From: an uncultured Oscillibacter sp.
GTDB lineage: Bacteria; Bacillota; Clostridia; Oscillospirales; Oscillospiraceae
DNA: 55,189 nucleotides
Assembly (NCBI GenBank): GCA_910586735.1
Contig: CAJUJW010000012.1
Coordinates: 1-55,189 of the forward strand
Direction: 5' to 3'
Below, piece after piece: positions 40,838 to 48,365 of this stretch (positions are counted from its first letter, which is position 1; the number at the start of each line of letters is the position of its first letter). Made by a program: the position numbers and the translations under genes. Under the pieces are notes generated by a model. It was not told the origin of the DNA, ran no database searches, and worked only from the letters and a program-made list of their open reading frames with translations.

Positions 40838-41626
40838 TCAGCCGTTTTCGGTGGAAATGCGGGTGAAGGACTGAATCAGCCAGCGCCCGTCCTCCTCCCG
40901 GAGGGTCAGCTCCTGGATGACCTCGCCGCCGTCCCCCCAAACAGGCTCAGAGCGGAGAATGACCGTGTCCCCGTCCCGGACGCCCTCCGCCGGCTGGAAG
41001 GAGCCGGGGCCATAGTCGCTGGTGAAGTTGTAATACGAATTGTATTTAGCAAGATAAAGAATACCGTTCGTAATTTTCAAATCAGCGGTCGTAATCCCTG
41101 CGTAGGTCTCCAGGGTTTTGTCCACCGCCGCTTTTGAGATACGGTGGACGGGCACCGGCAGGCCGCTGGGGCGGTTTCCCCATCGCTCCAGGTCCTCCGC
41201 GTCCCAGTGAAAGCCCGGCAGGGCCGCCAGGGCCTGGAACTCCTCTTTGTCGCCGTCCTCCAGATCGGTACTCTCCACAAAGTAATACCGGAGGAATTCC
41301 TCAAAGTCCAGCTCCGTCACGTCCTCGTAATAGCTGGTGAAGAAGCAGCCCAGCTCCAGGGCCTTTTCGCTGCCCGAGGCGTAGCTGTTGAACGCCTCAT
41401 TGGCCTGGGCCAGCTCCTCCGCCGTCAGAGGCGTCCCCTCCAGGGGCGGGAGTCCGGGGTCCTCTTCCGGCTGAGCGGGCGGGACCTTCTCCAGCGGGGT
41501 TTCCTCCGGCTAGAGGGTTTCCGGCGGGGCCGCCTCCGGGGGGGCCTCGGGGGTCTTATCGGCCCCGCAGGCGGCCAGGCCCAGGGCCAGGACCAGCAGG
41601 AGCGGGATCAAAAAGCGTCTTTTCAT
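40838..41626 (-). pseudogene. Lipoprotein gene interrupted by in-frame TAG at codon 39
   Basis: A strong AGGAGG site and promoter lead into MKRRFLIPLLLVLALGLAAC, a clear lipoprotein signal. After 38 residues (ending PPEAAPPETL) there is a TAG at 41512-41510. The same frame continues without another stop for 223 more codons: a Pro/Glu linker (PEETPLEKVPPAQPEED), an EELAQANEAFNSYASGSEKA helix and a beta-rich domain ending DGRWLIQSFTRIS. The gene is therefore one point mutation from an intact 262-residue lipoprotein. A GTG at 41320 could restart translation but lacks a signal peptide. Function is unknown. Confidence 0.8.
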
Positions 41627-41660
41627 GATGCAGACCTCCTGTCCGTCAATGTCACAGGAG

Positions 41661-41689
41661 AGTATAACACAACCCCTCCCCCGATTCAA
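41661..41689 (-). promoter_or_regulatory. Promoter of the lipoprotein-rsmA-mrnC-rqcH operon
   Basis: On the minus strand TTGAAT, 17-base spacer and TATACT, 35 bases before the ATG. Confidence 0.75.
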
Positions 41690-41714
41690 TTCTTTTTCGG
41701 GAACAAAAGGGCCC

Positions 41715-41742
41715 TTGTAATTTCCGCCCCGTCTGGTATACT
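41715..41742 (+). promoter_or_regulatory. Promoter of CAT-like gene
   Basis: TTGTAA, 16-base spacer and TATACT, 29 bases before the ATG; divergent from the lipoprotein promoter. Confidence 0.75.
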
Positions 41743-41771
41743 GTTCCCAAACATGAAAGGAGGATTTCCCC

Positions 41772-42392
41772 ATGACGCAAATCATCGACCGCGCCTCCTG
41801 GCCCCGGCGGGTGCTTTTCGACTTCTTCTCCCCCATGTCCCAGCCCTTCTTCTCCGTCACCTTCCGCCAGGACGTGACGAGGCTCTACGCTTTCGCCAAG
41901 GAAAACCGCCTCTCCTTTTACTATGCCCTGGTGTACCTCTGCACCCAGGCCCTGAACCAGGTGGAGGCTTTCCGCTACGCCCTCCGGGGGGAGGACCTGG
42001 TCCTCTTCGACCGGCGAATCCCCAGCTTCACGGACCTGAAGCCCGGCACAGAGACCTTCCACATTGTCACCCTGCCCATGGAGGAGGACCTCCGCTCCTT
42101 CTGCGCCGCTGCCAAGGCCAAAAGCGCCGCCCAGACCACCTTCCTGGACCAGGAGGACAGCCTGGACCTGATTTATTACACCTGCCTCCCCTGGGTGGAG
42201 CTGACGGCCCTGACCAACGAGCGGGACTTCGACCCCGACGACGCCGTGCCCCGCATCGCCTGGGGGAAGTACGCCCAGGAGGGGGACCGGAAGGCCCTCC
42301 ACATTTCCCTGGAGCTGAACCACCGCTTTGTGGACGGCCTCCACGTGGGGCGGTTCCATGAGGCTTTGACGGTGCTGATAGAGGCCCTGTAA
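41772..42392 (+). CDS. Chloramphenicol acetyltransferase-like protein
   Basis: A 206-residue acyltransferase of the CAT (CatA) fold. The catalytic HxxxDG motif is present as His184 in LNHRFVDGLHVG, and the N-terminal SFYYALVYLCTQALN helix and the RYALRGEDLVLFD segment match the family. Trimeric CAT enzymes move acetyl from acetyl-CoA to chloramphenicol, but many chromosomal relatives act on other substrates. Nothing nearby suggests a resistance cassette and codon use is native, so drug resistance should not be assumed. AAAGGAGG precedes the ATG. Confidence 0.88.
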   Translation: MTQIIDRASWPRRVLFDFFSPMSQPFFSVTFRQDVTRLYAFAKENRLSFYYALVYLCTQALNQVEAFRYALRGEDLVLFDRRIPSFTDLKPGTETFHIVTLPMEEDLRSFCAAAKAKSAAQTTFLDQEDSLDLIYYTCLPWVELTALTNERDFDPDDAVPRIAWGKYAQEGDRKALHISLELNHRFVDGLHVGRFHEALTVLIEAL

Positions 42393-42399
42393 AGGAAAG

Positions 42400-42426
42400 A
42401 GGACCGGGAGAAACTCCCGGTCCTTT
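42400..42426 (+). terminator. Terminator between CAT-like gene and anti-sigma gene
   Basis: AGGACCGGGAG, AAA loop, CTCCCGGTCCTTTT. It may act on both convergent genes. Confidence 0.85.
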
Positions 42427-42432
42427 TCGCGC

Positions 42433-44286
42433 TCAGGACTTCTCGCCCCAGTAGCGGACGCTCCACTGCCACACGTCCGACTGGAGGGTAAGGACTTGGA
42501 AACCTCCGCCCTCCGCCTGACGGAACCAAACCGCCCCGTCTGCGGCAGCCGCCATGTCGCCGCCGCCGTCCAGGAAGGGTTCCGGGTCCGCCCGGAGGTC
42601 CGCCGCCAGGGTCCCCCGGCCATTGCCGCCTATGGTCTCGTCGTAGTGCTCCAGGAACTCCTCCGGCGTATTGACCACCCACTCGCCGCCGGGGGCCGTC
42701 ACCTTGGCGGGGTAGGTGAGGAGGCCCGCGATTTCCTCCTTCTTTCCGCCTTCGATCAGCGCCGCCAGGTTCAGGACGAAGGCCCGGCCCTCGTCTGCGG
42801 AGAGGGCTGTATACAGGTCCTCCTCCCCGGTATCCTGGGTAATTTCCCCGGCCCCCAGGGCCCGGACGGCGGCCTGGTCCGTCTGGATGGTGAAGACCCG
42901 GATCACCCCGTCCTCCACCAGGCCGAACCACACGGCCCCGTCCGCCACGGCGGCCAGCCCGCTGCCGTCGCTGAATATCTGGGACTCCACCGGCGTGGGT
43001 TCCCAGGTCATGGCCGAGGACAGCCCTAAGCGGTTCTGCCCGATCACCTCGTCGTAGTAGGGGAGGAACTCCTCCGGGGAGTTCACCGTGAAGGTTCCGG
43101 CGGATACCTCCACCTGGGCGGGGTAGACCAGCTGCTCCGCCACCTCTTCCTTCCTCCCGTCCTGGATGCGTTCCGCCAGCAGCAGGACGAAGTCTTTTGC
43201 CACGTCGCTCTGAATGCCCGTGCGGGTGTACAGCGGGTCCTCGGACTCCGAGGGCAGGGTCCCCGCCGGCTGGTTCTGGAGCTCTTCCATATAGCGGTCG
43301 TTGGCCTCCAGAATGGCGGGCCGGTCCGGCTTCCTCACCGGGGACAGGGCGGCGTAGTGGAAGCTGTCCGCCAGCTCCTCCAGCTCCTCCCGGCCGATGG
43401 CCCCGGAGGAGAAGGTGTCGTCCCCCTGCTTTCCCGTCAGCACGTTCACCAGGATGAAGCTGTCCCCCAGGTCCGCCAGGATCAGCGACCGGTTCCGGGC
43501 CCCCAGGCCCAGGGTGAGGGCGGTGCCGTCCGCCGCCCGGTAGCCCCATTCCTCGAAGTCGCTCAAATCCCCGATGTTCAGGGCCACGTCGTCAAAGGTC
43601 CCCTTGACGGACCGGCTGAACTGGTACTCGATGGGGCCGTATCCCTTCAGCTCCCCGGCCCCCAGCTCCGCGTCGCCGTCGAAGCGGAAGGTGCCGTTTT
43701 CGTAGATGTAGCCGGAGTAGGGTGTTACGTTCTCCTTGCAAAAGTCCCCCACGGCCGCGCCCCAGGTCTCCGGCAGGACCACCTCCATCCACTCATGGAG
43801 CTTCAAATCGTACCTGGCGATGATCTCCTCCAGCTTGTCGGCCATCTCCTGGGTGTAGACCAGGTAGAAGCCGTAGCGGTCCTCAAAGCCCGTGGGCTCG
43901 TTGCCGATGGCGGAGATGATGGACCCGTCCCGGTCGTAGGACTCCTGGAACGCCTCCCACTCCGCCAGGGCCCGGCTCTCCGGGGTGTCCCCCCAGCCGG
44001 AGAGGCTGACGAAGTCCTTGAACTCCCGCTCTCCGGGGATGATCATCCCGTTTTCGTCCGTCACGTACACGCCGCCCTTCTCCGGCAGCAGCACGTCCCG
44101 CAGTCCCAGGAAGTTGGCCGCCACCGCCAGGACGGACAGGGCCGCCAGAAGGGCCACCGCCGCCGCCAGGGTCACAATCCATTTCAAGCTCTTGCCGCGT
44201 CTCATAGTCTGATAATCCTCCCATCGAATTTCCGCCGTCCCGCGGACCTGGGAGAAGGTCTCCTGGTAAAATTCCCGGTTACTCAT
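42433..44286 (-). CDS. Membrane-anchored putative anti-sigma factor with duplicated C-terminal domain
   Basis: A 617-residue protein. The first ~33 residues are cytoplasmic, then one membrane helix (WIVTLAAAVALLAALSVLAV) and a large outer part. The outer part ends in two similar modules of about 120 residues, each with a helix (GRKEEVAEQLVYPAQV and GKKEEIAGLLTYPAKV), a (V)NSPEEFLPYYDE / NTPEEFLEHYDE segment and a GAVWF turn. It overlaps the ECF sigma gene by eight bases. That arrangement is typical for a sigma factor and its membrane regulator, so an anti-sigma role is inferred. Confidence 0.75.
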   Translation of the reverse strand: MSNREFYQETFSQVRGTAEIRWEDYQTMRRGKSLKWIVTLAAAVALLAALSVLAVAANFLGLRDVLLPEKGGVYVTDENGMIIPGEREFKDFVSLSGWGDTPESRALAEWEAFQESYDRDGSIISAIGNEPTGFEDRYGFYLVYTQEMADKLEEIIARYDLKLHEWMEVVLPETWGAAVGDFCKENVTPYSGYIYENGTFRFDGDAELGAGELKGYGPIEYQFSRSVKGTFDDVALNIGDLSDFEEWGYRAADGTALTLGLGARNRSLILADLGDSFILVNVLTGKQGDDTFSSGAIGREELEELADSFHYAALSPVRKPDRPAILEANDRYMEELQNQPAGTLPSESEDPLYTRTGIQSDVAKDFVLLLAERIQDGRKEEVAEQLVYPAQVEVSAGTFTVNSPEEFLPYYDEVIGQNRLGLSSAMTWEPTPVESQIFSDGSGLAAVADGAVWFGLVEDGVIRVFTIQTDQAAVRALGAGEITQDTGEEDLYTALSADEGRAFVLNLAALIEGGKKEEIAGLLTYPAKVTAPGGEWVVNTPEEFLEHYDETIGGNGRGTLAADLRADPEPFLDGGGDMAAAADGAVWFRQAEGGGFQVLTLQSDVWQWSVRYWGEKS

Positions 44287-44761
44287 CCTGCCAGTCCTCC
44301 CCCAATCGTTCTTTCAGACGCCGCCGGGCCCGGGCCAGCCGGGTAGTCACCGTGGAGGTTTCCACCCCCAGCAGTTCCCCGATCTCCCGGACGCTGAGCT
44401 CCTCGTAGTAGAAGAGGTTCAAAACCGTCCGGTACTTCTCCGGCAGGGCCATGACCTCCCGGTACAAGGTCTCCTGTTCCGGCCTGTCGAAGACGGGAAT
44501 CTCCGGCACCTCCTCCCAGGAGACCCGGCGTTTCTGCCAGGGGCTTTTCAGCAGGTCCCGGCAGTAGTTCACCGTCACCCGCAGCAGCCAGCGCCGCAGG
44601 TGCTCCCGGCTCTCAAAGTCCCCCCTGTGGTGAAACAGGCGCAGAAAGACCTCCTGAACGGCGTCGTCGGCGTCCTGGGGGCTGCCCAGGGCGTGAAGGG
44701 CCGTGCGGTAGACCATGGCTTGATATTGCTCAACGGCGTTTGTAAAGCGGGCCTTGTCCAT
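44279..44761 (-). CDS. ECF-type RNA polymerase sigma factor
   Basis: A 160-residue sigma-70 family factor of the extracytoplasmic function class. Region 2 includes DADDAVQEVFLRLF and a melting helix ending LLRVTVNYCRDLL. Region 4 has LPEKYRTVLNLFYYEELSVREIGELLGVETSTVTTRLARA, a complete helix-turn-helix. The acceptable start is ATG at 44761. The linked membrane protein likely holds it inactive until a signal arrives. Its regulon is not evident. Confidence 0.92.
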   Translation of the reverse strand: MDKARFTNAVEQYQAMVYRTALHALGSPQDADDAVQEVFLRLFHHRGDFESREHLRRWLLRVTVNYCRDLLKSPWQKRRVSWEEVPEIPVFDRPEQETLYREVMALPEKYRTVLNLFYYEELSVREIGELLGVETSTVTTRLARARRRLKERLGEDWQDE

Positions 44762-44882
44762 ATGTCGTCCTCGTTTATCTTTCGTTGGGAGCGCTCTCAC
44801 TTATTGTACGACTGGGGGAGGGCCCTTGTCTCGGGGTTTTGAAAATTTCAAAAAAATTTACCATCCTCTCCGGGGGACGTGC

Positions 44883-44888
44883 TACAAT
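44883..44888 (+). promoter_or_regulatory. -10 element of nitroreductase gene
   Basis: TGCTACAAT is an extended -10; the nearest -35-like TTTACC is 20 bases upstream. It ends 30 bases before the ATG. Confidence 0.4.
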
Positions 44889-44918
44889 GGTGCCATCCTG
44901 AAAATGGGGGGGACCTTT

Positions 44919-45584
44919 ATGACACTGGAAGAGGCCATGCGAAGCCGCCACACCGTCCGGCGCTACACGGACCGGAAGATTCCAGAGGAAACCCTGGCCG
45001 CCCTCCGGCAGCGAATCGGGGAGCACAACCAGGCGTACAGCCTGGCCATGAGCCTGGTAACGGACAACACGGAGGCTTTCGGCCCGGCCCTCAGGCTGTT
45101 CCTGGCCAAGGGGGTCCGCAGCTACGTCATCCTGGCGGGGCGGGACCAGCCCGGCCTGGAGGAGCGCGTGGGGTACTGCGGAGCGGACGTGATGCTCTTC
45201 GCCCAGACCCTGGGGCTGAACACCTGGTGGGTAGGGGGCACCTACCGCCGGAAGGGCCTCCAGAAAAACGCCGCCCCGGAGGCGGAGAAAATCCTGGGTC
45301 TCCTGGCCGTGGGGTACGGCGCGTCCCAGGGCGTCCCCCACAAGTCCAAGCGGCCGGAAGGCATCGCCGCCTGCGACGGCCCGGCCCCGGCGTGGTTCGA
45401 CAAGGGGGTGGAGGCCCTGCTCCTGGCCCCCACGGCGCTGAACAAGCAGGCGTTCACCGTCCGCAGGGAGGGCCGGAAGGTCTCCCTGACCTGCTCCAGC
45501 GGCGTCTTCTCCGGCGTGGACTTAGGGATCGGGAAGTATCACTTCGAGCTGGGAGCCGGGCGGGAGAACTTCGACTGGGCGTGA
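44919..45584 (+). CDS. Nitroreductase-family flavoprotein
   Basis: A 221-residue protein of the nitroreductase fold. The opening LEEAMRSRHTVRRYTDRKIP is the typical FMN phosphate-binding start. Later segments are LNTWWVGGTY, ILGLLAVGYGA and a C-terminal domain with APTALNKQAFTVRREG, which resembles the two-half TM1586 type (duplicated halves in one chain). These enzymes reduce nitro compounds or quinones with NAD(P)H; the native substrate is unknown. ATG at 44919 is chosen over the ATG five codons upstream because of spacing to GGGGGGA. Confidence 0.85.
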   Translation: MTLEEAMRSRHTVRRYTDRKIPEETLAALRQRIGEHNQAYSLAMSLVTDNTEAFGPALRLFLAKGVRSYVILAGRDQPGLEERVGYCGADVMLFAQTLGLNTWWVGGTYRRKGLQKNAAPEAEKILGLLAVGYGASQGVPHKSKRPEGIAACDGPAPAWFDKGVEALLLAPTALNKQAFTVRREGRKVSLTCSSGVFSGVDLGIGKYHFELGAGRENFDWA

Positions 45585-45587
45585 AAA

Positions 45588-45615
45588 AAGGGACCGCTTT
45601 CGCGGTCCCTTTTTG
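45588..45615. terminator. Bidirectional terminator between nitroreductase and queT
   Basis: AAAAAAGGGACCGC, TTTC, GCGGTCCCTTTTT is nearly symmetrical and serves both convergent genes. Confidence 0.88.
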
Positions 45616-45623
45616 TCCCCGTT

Positions 45624-46133
45624 TTATCGGGCCTCCAGAACGCCCTGGGCACCCAGGGATTTCCCCAGCAGCTTCGCCAGGGGTACGCCCAGAACGTAGC
45701 ACGCCGCCAGCTCTCCCAAGCCCACAGTCAGGGCGTTGAAGCCGTAGGCGGGCCAAAAGGCCCCGCCGTCCTGAACGGTGAACCAGGCGATCTCCGCCCC
45801 CACAATCACCGCGTTGCACACCACCGGCGGCAGGGCGGCCAGGTAGACATTGGGCATCCGCCGGGACCAGAGGGCGGCCAGCAGGGTGGCCAGGGTGCCG
45901 AAAATCCAGTCCAGCACGAAGGGGGAGCCCAGCAGGTTCGCCAGGAAGCAGCCCACGGCCAGGCCGGGGATGGCCTCCGGGAACAGGAAGGGCAGCACGG
46001 TCATGGCCTCGGCCACGCGGAACTGTACGCCCCCGTACTGAGGGATGGGGAGGAGCAGGGTGGCCGCCGCATACACGGCGGCGATGAGGCCGGCCAGGGC
46101 CAGCCTCCGGGTCTGGAAGCGGGTTCTTGTCAT
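45624..46133 (-). CDS. queT: QueT-family queuosine precursor transporter (ECF S-component)
   Basis: A 169-residue membrane protein with five or six helices. LALAGLIAAVYAAATLLLP, QYGGVQFRVAEAMTVLPF and AIPGLAVGCFLANLLGSPF are characteristic of the QueT (DUF988) family, the substrate-binding component of an energy-coupling-factor transporter for a preQ1-type precursor. The ATPase and EcfT modules would be shared and encoded elsewhere. ATG follows AATGGAGGAA, which is part of the structured leader described separately. Confidence 0.92.
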   Translation of the reverse strand: MTRTRFQTRRLALAGLIAAVYAAATLLLPIPQYGGVQFRVAEAMTVLPFLFPEAIPGLAVGCFLANLLGSPFVLDWIFGTLATLLAALWSRRMPNVYLAALPPVVCNAVIVGAEIAWFTVQDGGAFWPAYGFNALTVGLGELAACYVLGVPLAKLLGKSLGAQGVLEAR

Positions 46134-46200
46134 GATTCAATTCCTCCATTTTTTTCGTTCGCCCGAAAGGGGGCGGGCAGGGTGATGGCACCTGCCGGGG
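46134..46200 (-). ncRNA. Candidate structured leader (preQ1 riboswitch-like) of queT
   Basis: The predicted transcript begins near 46200. It contains hairpin GGCAGG / CCTGCC with loop TGCCATCAC, a second hairpin GCCC / GGGC, an A-rich run (CGAAAAAAA) and TGGAGG. The loop's CCAT can pair with ATGG that includes the ribosome site, giving an H-type pseudoknot. This plan, upstream of queT, is that of preQ1 riboswitches, but the sequence does not match the known class consensus as I remember it. It could be a divergent member or a coincidence. Confidence 0.35.
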
Positions 46201-46205
46201 GAGAG

Positions 46206-46234
46206 TATAGCACAGGAGTGCAAAAATTGCAAGA
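46206..46234 (-). promoter_or_regulatory. Promoter of queT
   Basis: On the minus strand TTGCAA, 17-base spacer and TATACT. The start of transcription falls right at the first leader hairpin. Confidence 0.75.
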
Positions 46235-46271
46235 GGGGAGATTTTCCGGGAGTGTCCCAACCGCAGATTTA

Positions 46272-46303
46272 ATGATGGAAATTGATAATGGATAATTGAC
46301 AAT
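46272..46303 (+). repeat. Short AT-rich dispersed motif, copy 3
   Basis: ATGATGGAAATTGATAATGG then ATAATTGACAATT. It matches 12811-12840 on the minus strand and partly 26520-26556. Confidence 0.65.
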
Positions 46304-46390
46304 TTTAAAATCCCAAAAAAGGACACTCCCGATTTTCCCCCCTCCAGGGGGAGTCGGAAAAATTTTCCTGTCAGGAAGCGTCAAAACCGC

Positions 46391-46419
46391 TTGACGAAAG
46401 TCAGAACCTGTCCTATACT
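46391..46419 (+). promoter_or_regulatory. Promoter of LacI-type gene
   Basis: TTGACG, 17-base spacer, TATACT. A GCGCA-TATT-TGCGC inverted repeat at 46439-46452 lies just after the expected start and could be an operator. Confidence 0.8.
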
Positions 46420-46487
46420 ACTAAAAAGTGCTCATGCCGCGCATATTTGCGCAAGGGCGATTTTTTGTTACGTAAAGGATTCCGACC

Positions 46488-47486
46488 ATGAAAGTCACCA
46501 TCAGCGATGTGGCGCGCCTGGCGGGGGTCTCCACCGCCACCGTCTCCCACACCATCAACTCAACCCGGTACGTCTCCAGCGACACCAAGGAAAAGGTCTA
46601 TCAGGCCATCGCTCAGCTGGGCTACACCCCCGACGCCTCCGCCAGGAGCTTCCGCACCGGAAAGAAAAAAACCGTGGGCTTCATCGTCCCCGATATCTCC
46701 AACAAGTTCTTCGGCACCCTCATCGAGTCCGCGGAGAACTACCTCTCCGCCAAAGGATACCACCTCATCATCGCCAACACCAAGGAGAACATGGACCGGG
46801 AGGAGACAAACCTCCGGCTCCTGACGGCGGGACTGGTGGACGGACTGCTGATCGCCAGCACCATGGACGACTTCCAGCGCCTGGACAATCTGATTCCCGC
46901 CGGCTTCCCCGTGGTGCTCATCGACCGGACCTTCGACACGCCCAAGTACCCCTCCGTCTCCGTGTCCTGCTTCCAGCCCATCTACCGCAGCGTCTGCTGC
47001 CTGGCGGGCCAGGGGAAGCGCCGGATCGGCATCATCGGCGGCCTGCCCCGCCTCTCCACCACCAAGGAGCGCGTCGCCGCCTACCGGGCCGCCGTGGCGG
47101 ACTGCGGCCTGCCTCAGGACGAGGCCCTGATCCGCTACGGCGACTCCATGGAGGACAGCGCTCCGCCCTGCCTGAACCAGCTTCTGGAGCAGGGCTGCGA
47201 CGCCATCCTGGTCTGCCAGGGGCTGATGGCCTCCGTCACCATCGCCTACCTCCGGGGGCAGGGCATCCGCCTGGGCCAGGACCTGGAGCTGGTCAGCTTC
47301 GTGGATTACGACACCCACGCCTATGAGTTTTACTACAGCCAGGTGGACCGGATTATTCAGCCCGTGGAGAAGCTGGGCCGGACCGCCGGGGAGCAGATTC
47401 TCCTCCGGGTGGAGCAGCCCGACGCCCCGGTGCAGGAGCGGGTGCTGACCTCCGTTTATCGGCCCAGGGGAGAGGAGAGCGTTTAG
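46488..47486 (+). CDS. LacI-family transcriptional regulator
   Basis: A 332-residue repressor-type protein. The N-terminal DNA-binding domain is textbook: VTISDVARLAGVSTATVSHT with hinge helix LGYTPDASARSFRTGKK. The periplasmic-binding-like domain follows (VGFIVPDISNKFFGTLIESA). The effector is presumably a sugar or similar small molecule, but no metabolic gene is attached, so the target cannot be named. The palindrome in its leader suggests autoregulation. Confidence 0.93.
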   Translation: MKVTISDVARLAGVSTATVSHTINSTRYVSSDTKEKVYQAIAQLGYTPDASARSFRTGKKKTVGFIVPDISNKFFGTLIESAENYLSAKGYHLIIANTKENMDREETNLRLLTAGLVDGLLIASTMDDFQRLDNLIPAGFPVVLIDRTFDTPKYPSVSVSCFQPIYRSVCCLAGQGKRRIGIIGGLPRLSTTKERVAAYRAAVADCGLPQDEALIRYGDSMEDSAPPCLNQLLEQGCDAILVCQGLMASVTIAYLRGQGIRLGQDLELVSFVDYDTHAYEFYYSQVDRIIQPVEKLGRTAGEQILLRVEQPDAPVQERVLTSVYRPRGEESV

Positions 47487-47574
47487 AAAGCGTTTCAGCT
47501 TGTCGGAAAACCGATTCGACAGGAAGGAAAAGAGTTGCGAGAGGAACCCTGGAAGGGGATTACATTCAAACCCT

Positions 47575-48222
47575 CTAAAATGGGCTTCTACTGCGTAACA
47601 GGAGCATAAAGGCTACACCCAAAAAAGGCAGGGTGCGGTGGCTAAGTATGGCTACCGCACCCCGCCTTTTTTGCGGATAATCCTCAAGGCTATATTTCGG
47701 TAATGTACTCTTTGAAAACGGTAAGGATAAAATCAGCACTTGCCGGAGTATAGTTAGGAGATTGTGATAAAACTCCTTATAGGCTATTCCCCATAGCAAA
47801 TAATCCCCAATGCTTATACCCTCAATTTTTTCATTAAACTCATATTCTCTAACTTTTCTTCTTGTTTCAACAGGTAAAATTAATATCGCTCCTTGCAAAA
47901 AATCTGACGACGCACAGCCGAGGCCCAAATCTGCATGAGAATCTACATGAACAACTTCAAATGGTTCTGTCAACATCTCTTTAGCTATTAGCTCTTCCCA
48001 AAAAAACAAGGATTCATTATAACCTACGACAATTCGGCCTGGTATTTTTTTGCTTTTGGAAAGTCCCAAGTTTTGTTCAAGAAATGCCCGCACTCGGCAT
48101 TCAGGCCATACAGAATCACCATAATCTTCCTCGGATAGTCTTTCAGATATACTAAAAGGAGTGTTTGCGATACTTTCCATAAAATAATCCATGTCTAAAT
48201 CCAAAGCTCTCAAAATAAACAC
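47575..48222 (-). CDS. UPF0489-like protein with probably truncated C-terminus
   Basis: A 215-residue frame, GTG start, in DNA much richer in A and T than its surroundings. The N-terminal LRALDLDMDYF and the central EVVHVDSHADLG are the metal-binding segments of UPF0489/peptide-arginase-like proteins (arginase fold). After about residue 185 the frame reads through a hairpin element at 47621-47672, giving RGAVAILSHRTLPFLGV and a tail unlike the family. So the real gene seems cut near 47690 and the end replaced. Function, if still active, would be metal-dependent ureohydrolase-like. Likely acquired by transfer. Confidence 0.65.
   Translation of the reverse strand: MFILRALDLDMDYFMESIANTPFSISERLSEEDYGDSVWPECRVRAFLEQNLGLSKSKKIPGRIVVGYNESLFFWEELIAKEMLTEPFEVVHVDSHADLGLGCASSDFLQGAILILPVETRRKVREYEFNEKIEGISIGDYLLWGIAYKEFYHNLLTILRQVLILSLPFSKSTLPKYSLEDYPQKRRGAVAILSHRTLPFLGVAFMLLLRSRSPF
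47621..47672. terminator. Large bidirectional hairpin
   Basis: GGCAGGGTGCGGTGGCT and its near complement, separated by about six bases, have A6 on one side and T6 on the other. It lies within the end of the UPF0489-like frame and between two convergent genes. Confidence 0.8.
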
Positions 48223-48323
48223 CCCAAAATCGTATTATTGTATATATACCGACAGTTTCAATATTTATTTTATCGGATAAAGCCCTTGAAGTCGAAGGAT
48301 TTTTGCAGCCGCCTCCACGGCAA

Positions 48324-48360
48324 AGAAAAAGGGCGGAGCCGAAGCTCCGCCCTTTTCTTA
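48324..48360. terminator. Terminator of the rubrerythrin-rubredoxin operon
   Basis: GGGCGGAGC, CGAA, GCTCCGCCC with A- and T-rich flanks; on the minus strand it follows rubredoxin and ends CCCTTTTTCTTTG. Confidence 0.85.
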
Positions 48361-48365
48361 TGTCC

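Larger units (their letters stand above)
46201..46487. other. Intergenic region between queT and the LacI-type gene
   Basis: It holds the two divergent promoters, a copy of the AT-rich dispersed motif (46272-46303) and a small CCCCCTCCAGGGGGA hairpin near 46338. No gene is seen. Confidence 0.6.

Noticed and set aside
40838..41320. A 160-residue gene starting at GTG 41320
   Set aside because: No start signal; the same frame extends upstream to a lipoprotein signal, interrupted only by one TAG.
41772..42392. CAT-like protein as an acquired antibiotic-resistance gene
   Set aside because: Codon use and surroundings look native and there are no mobile-element traces; many chromosomal CAT-fold proteins act on other substrates.
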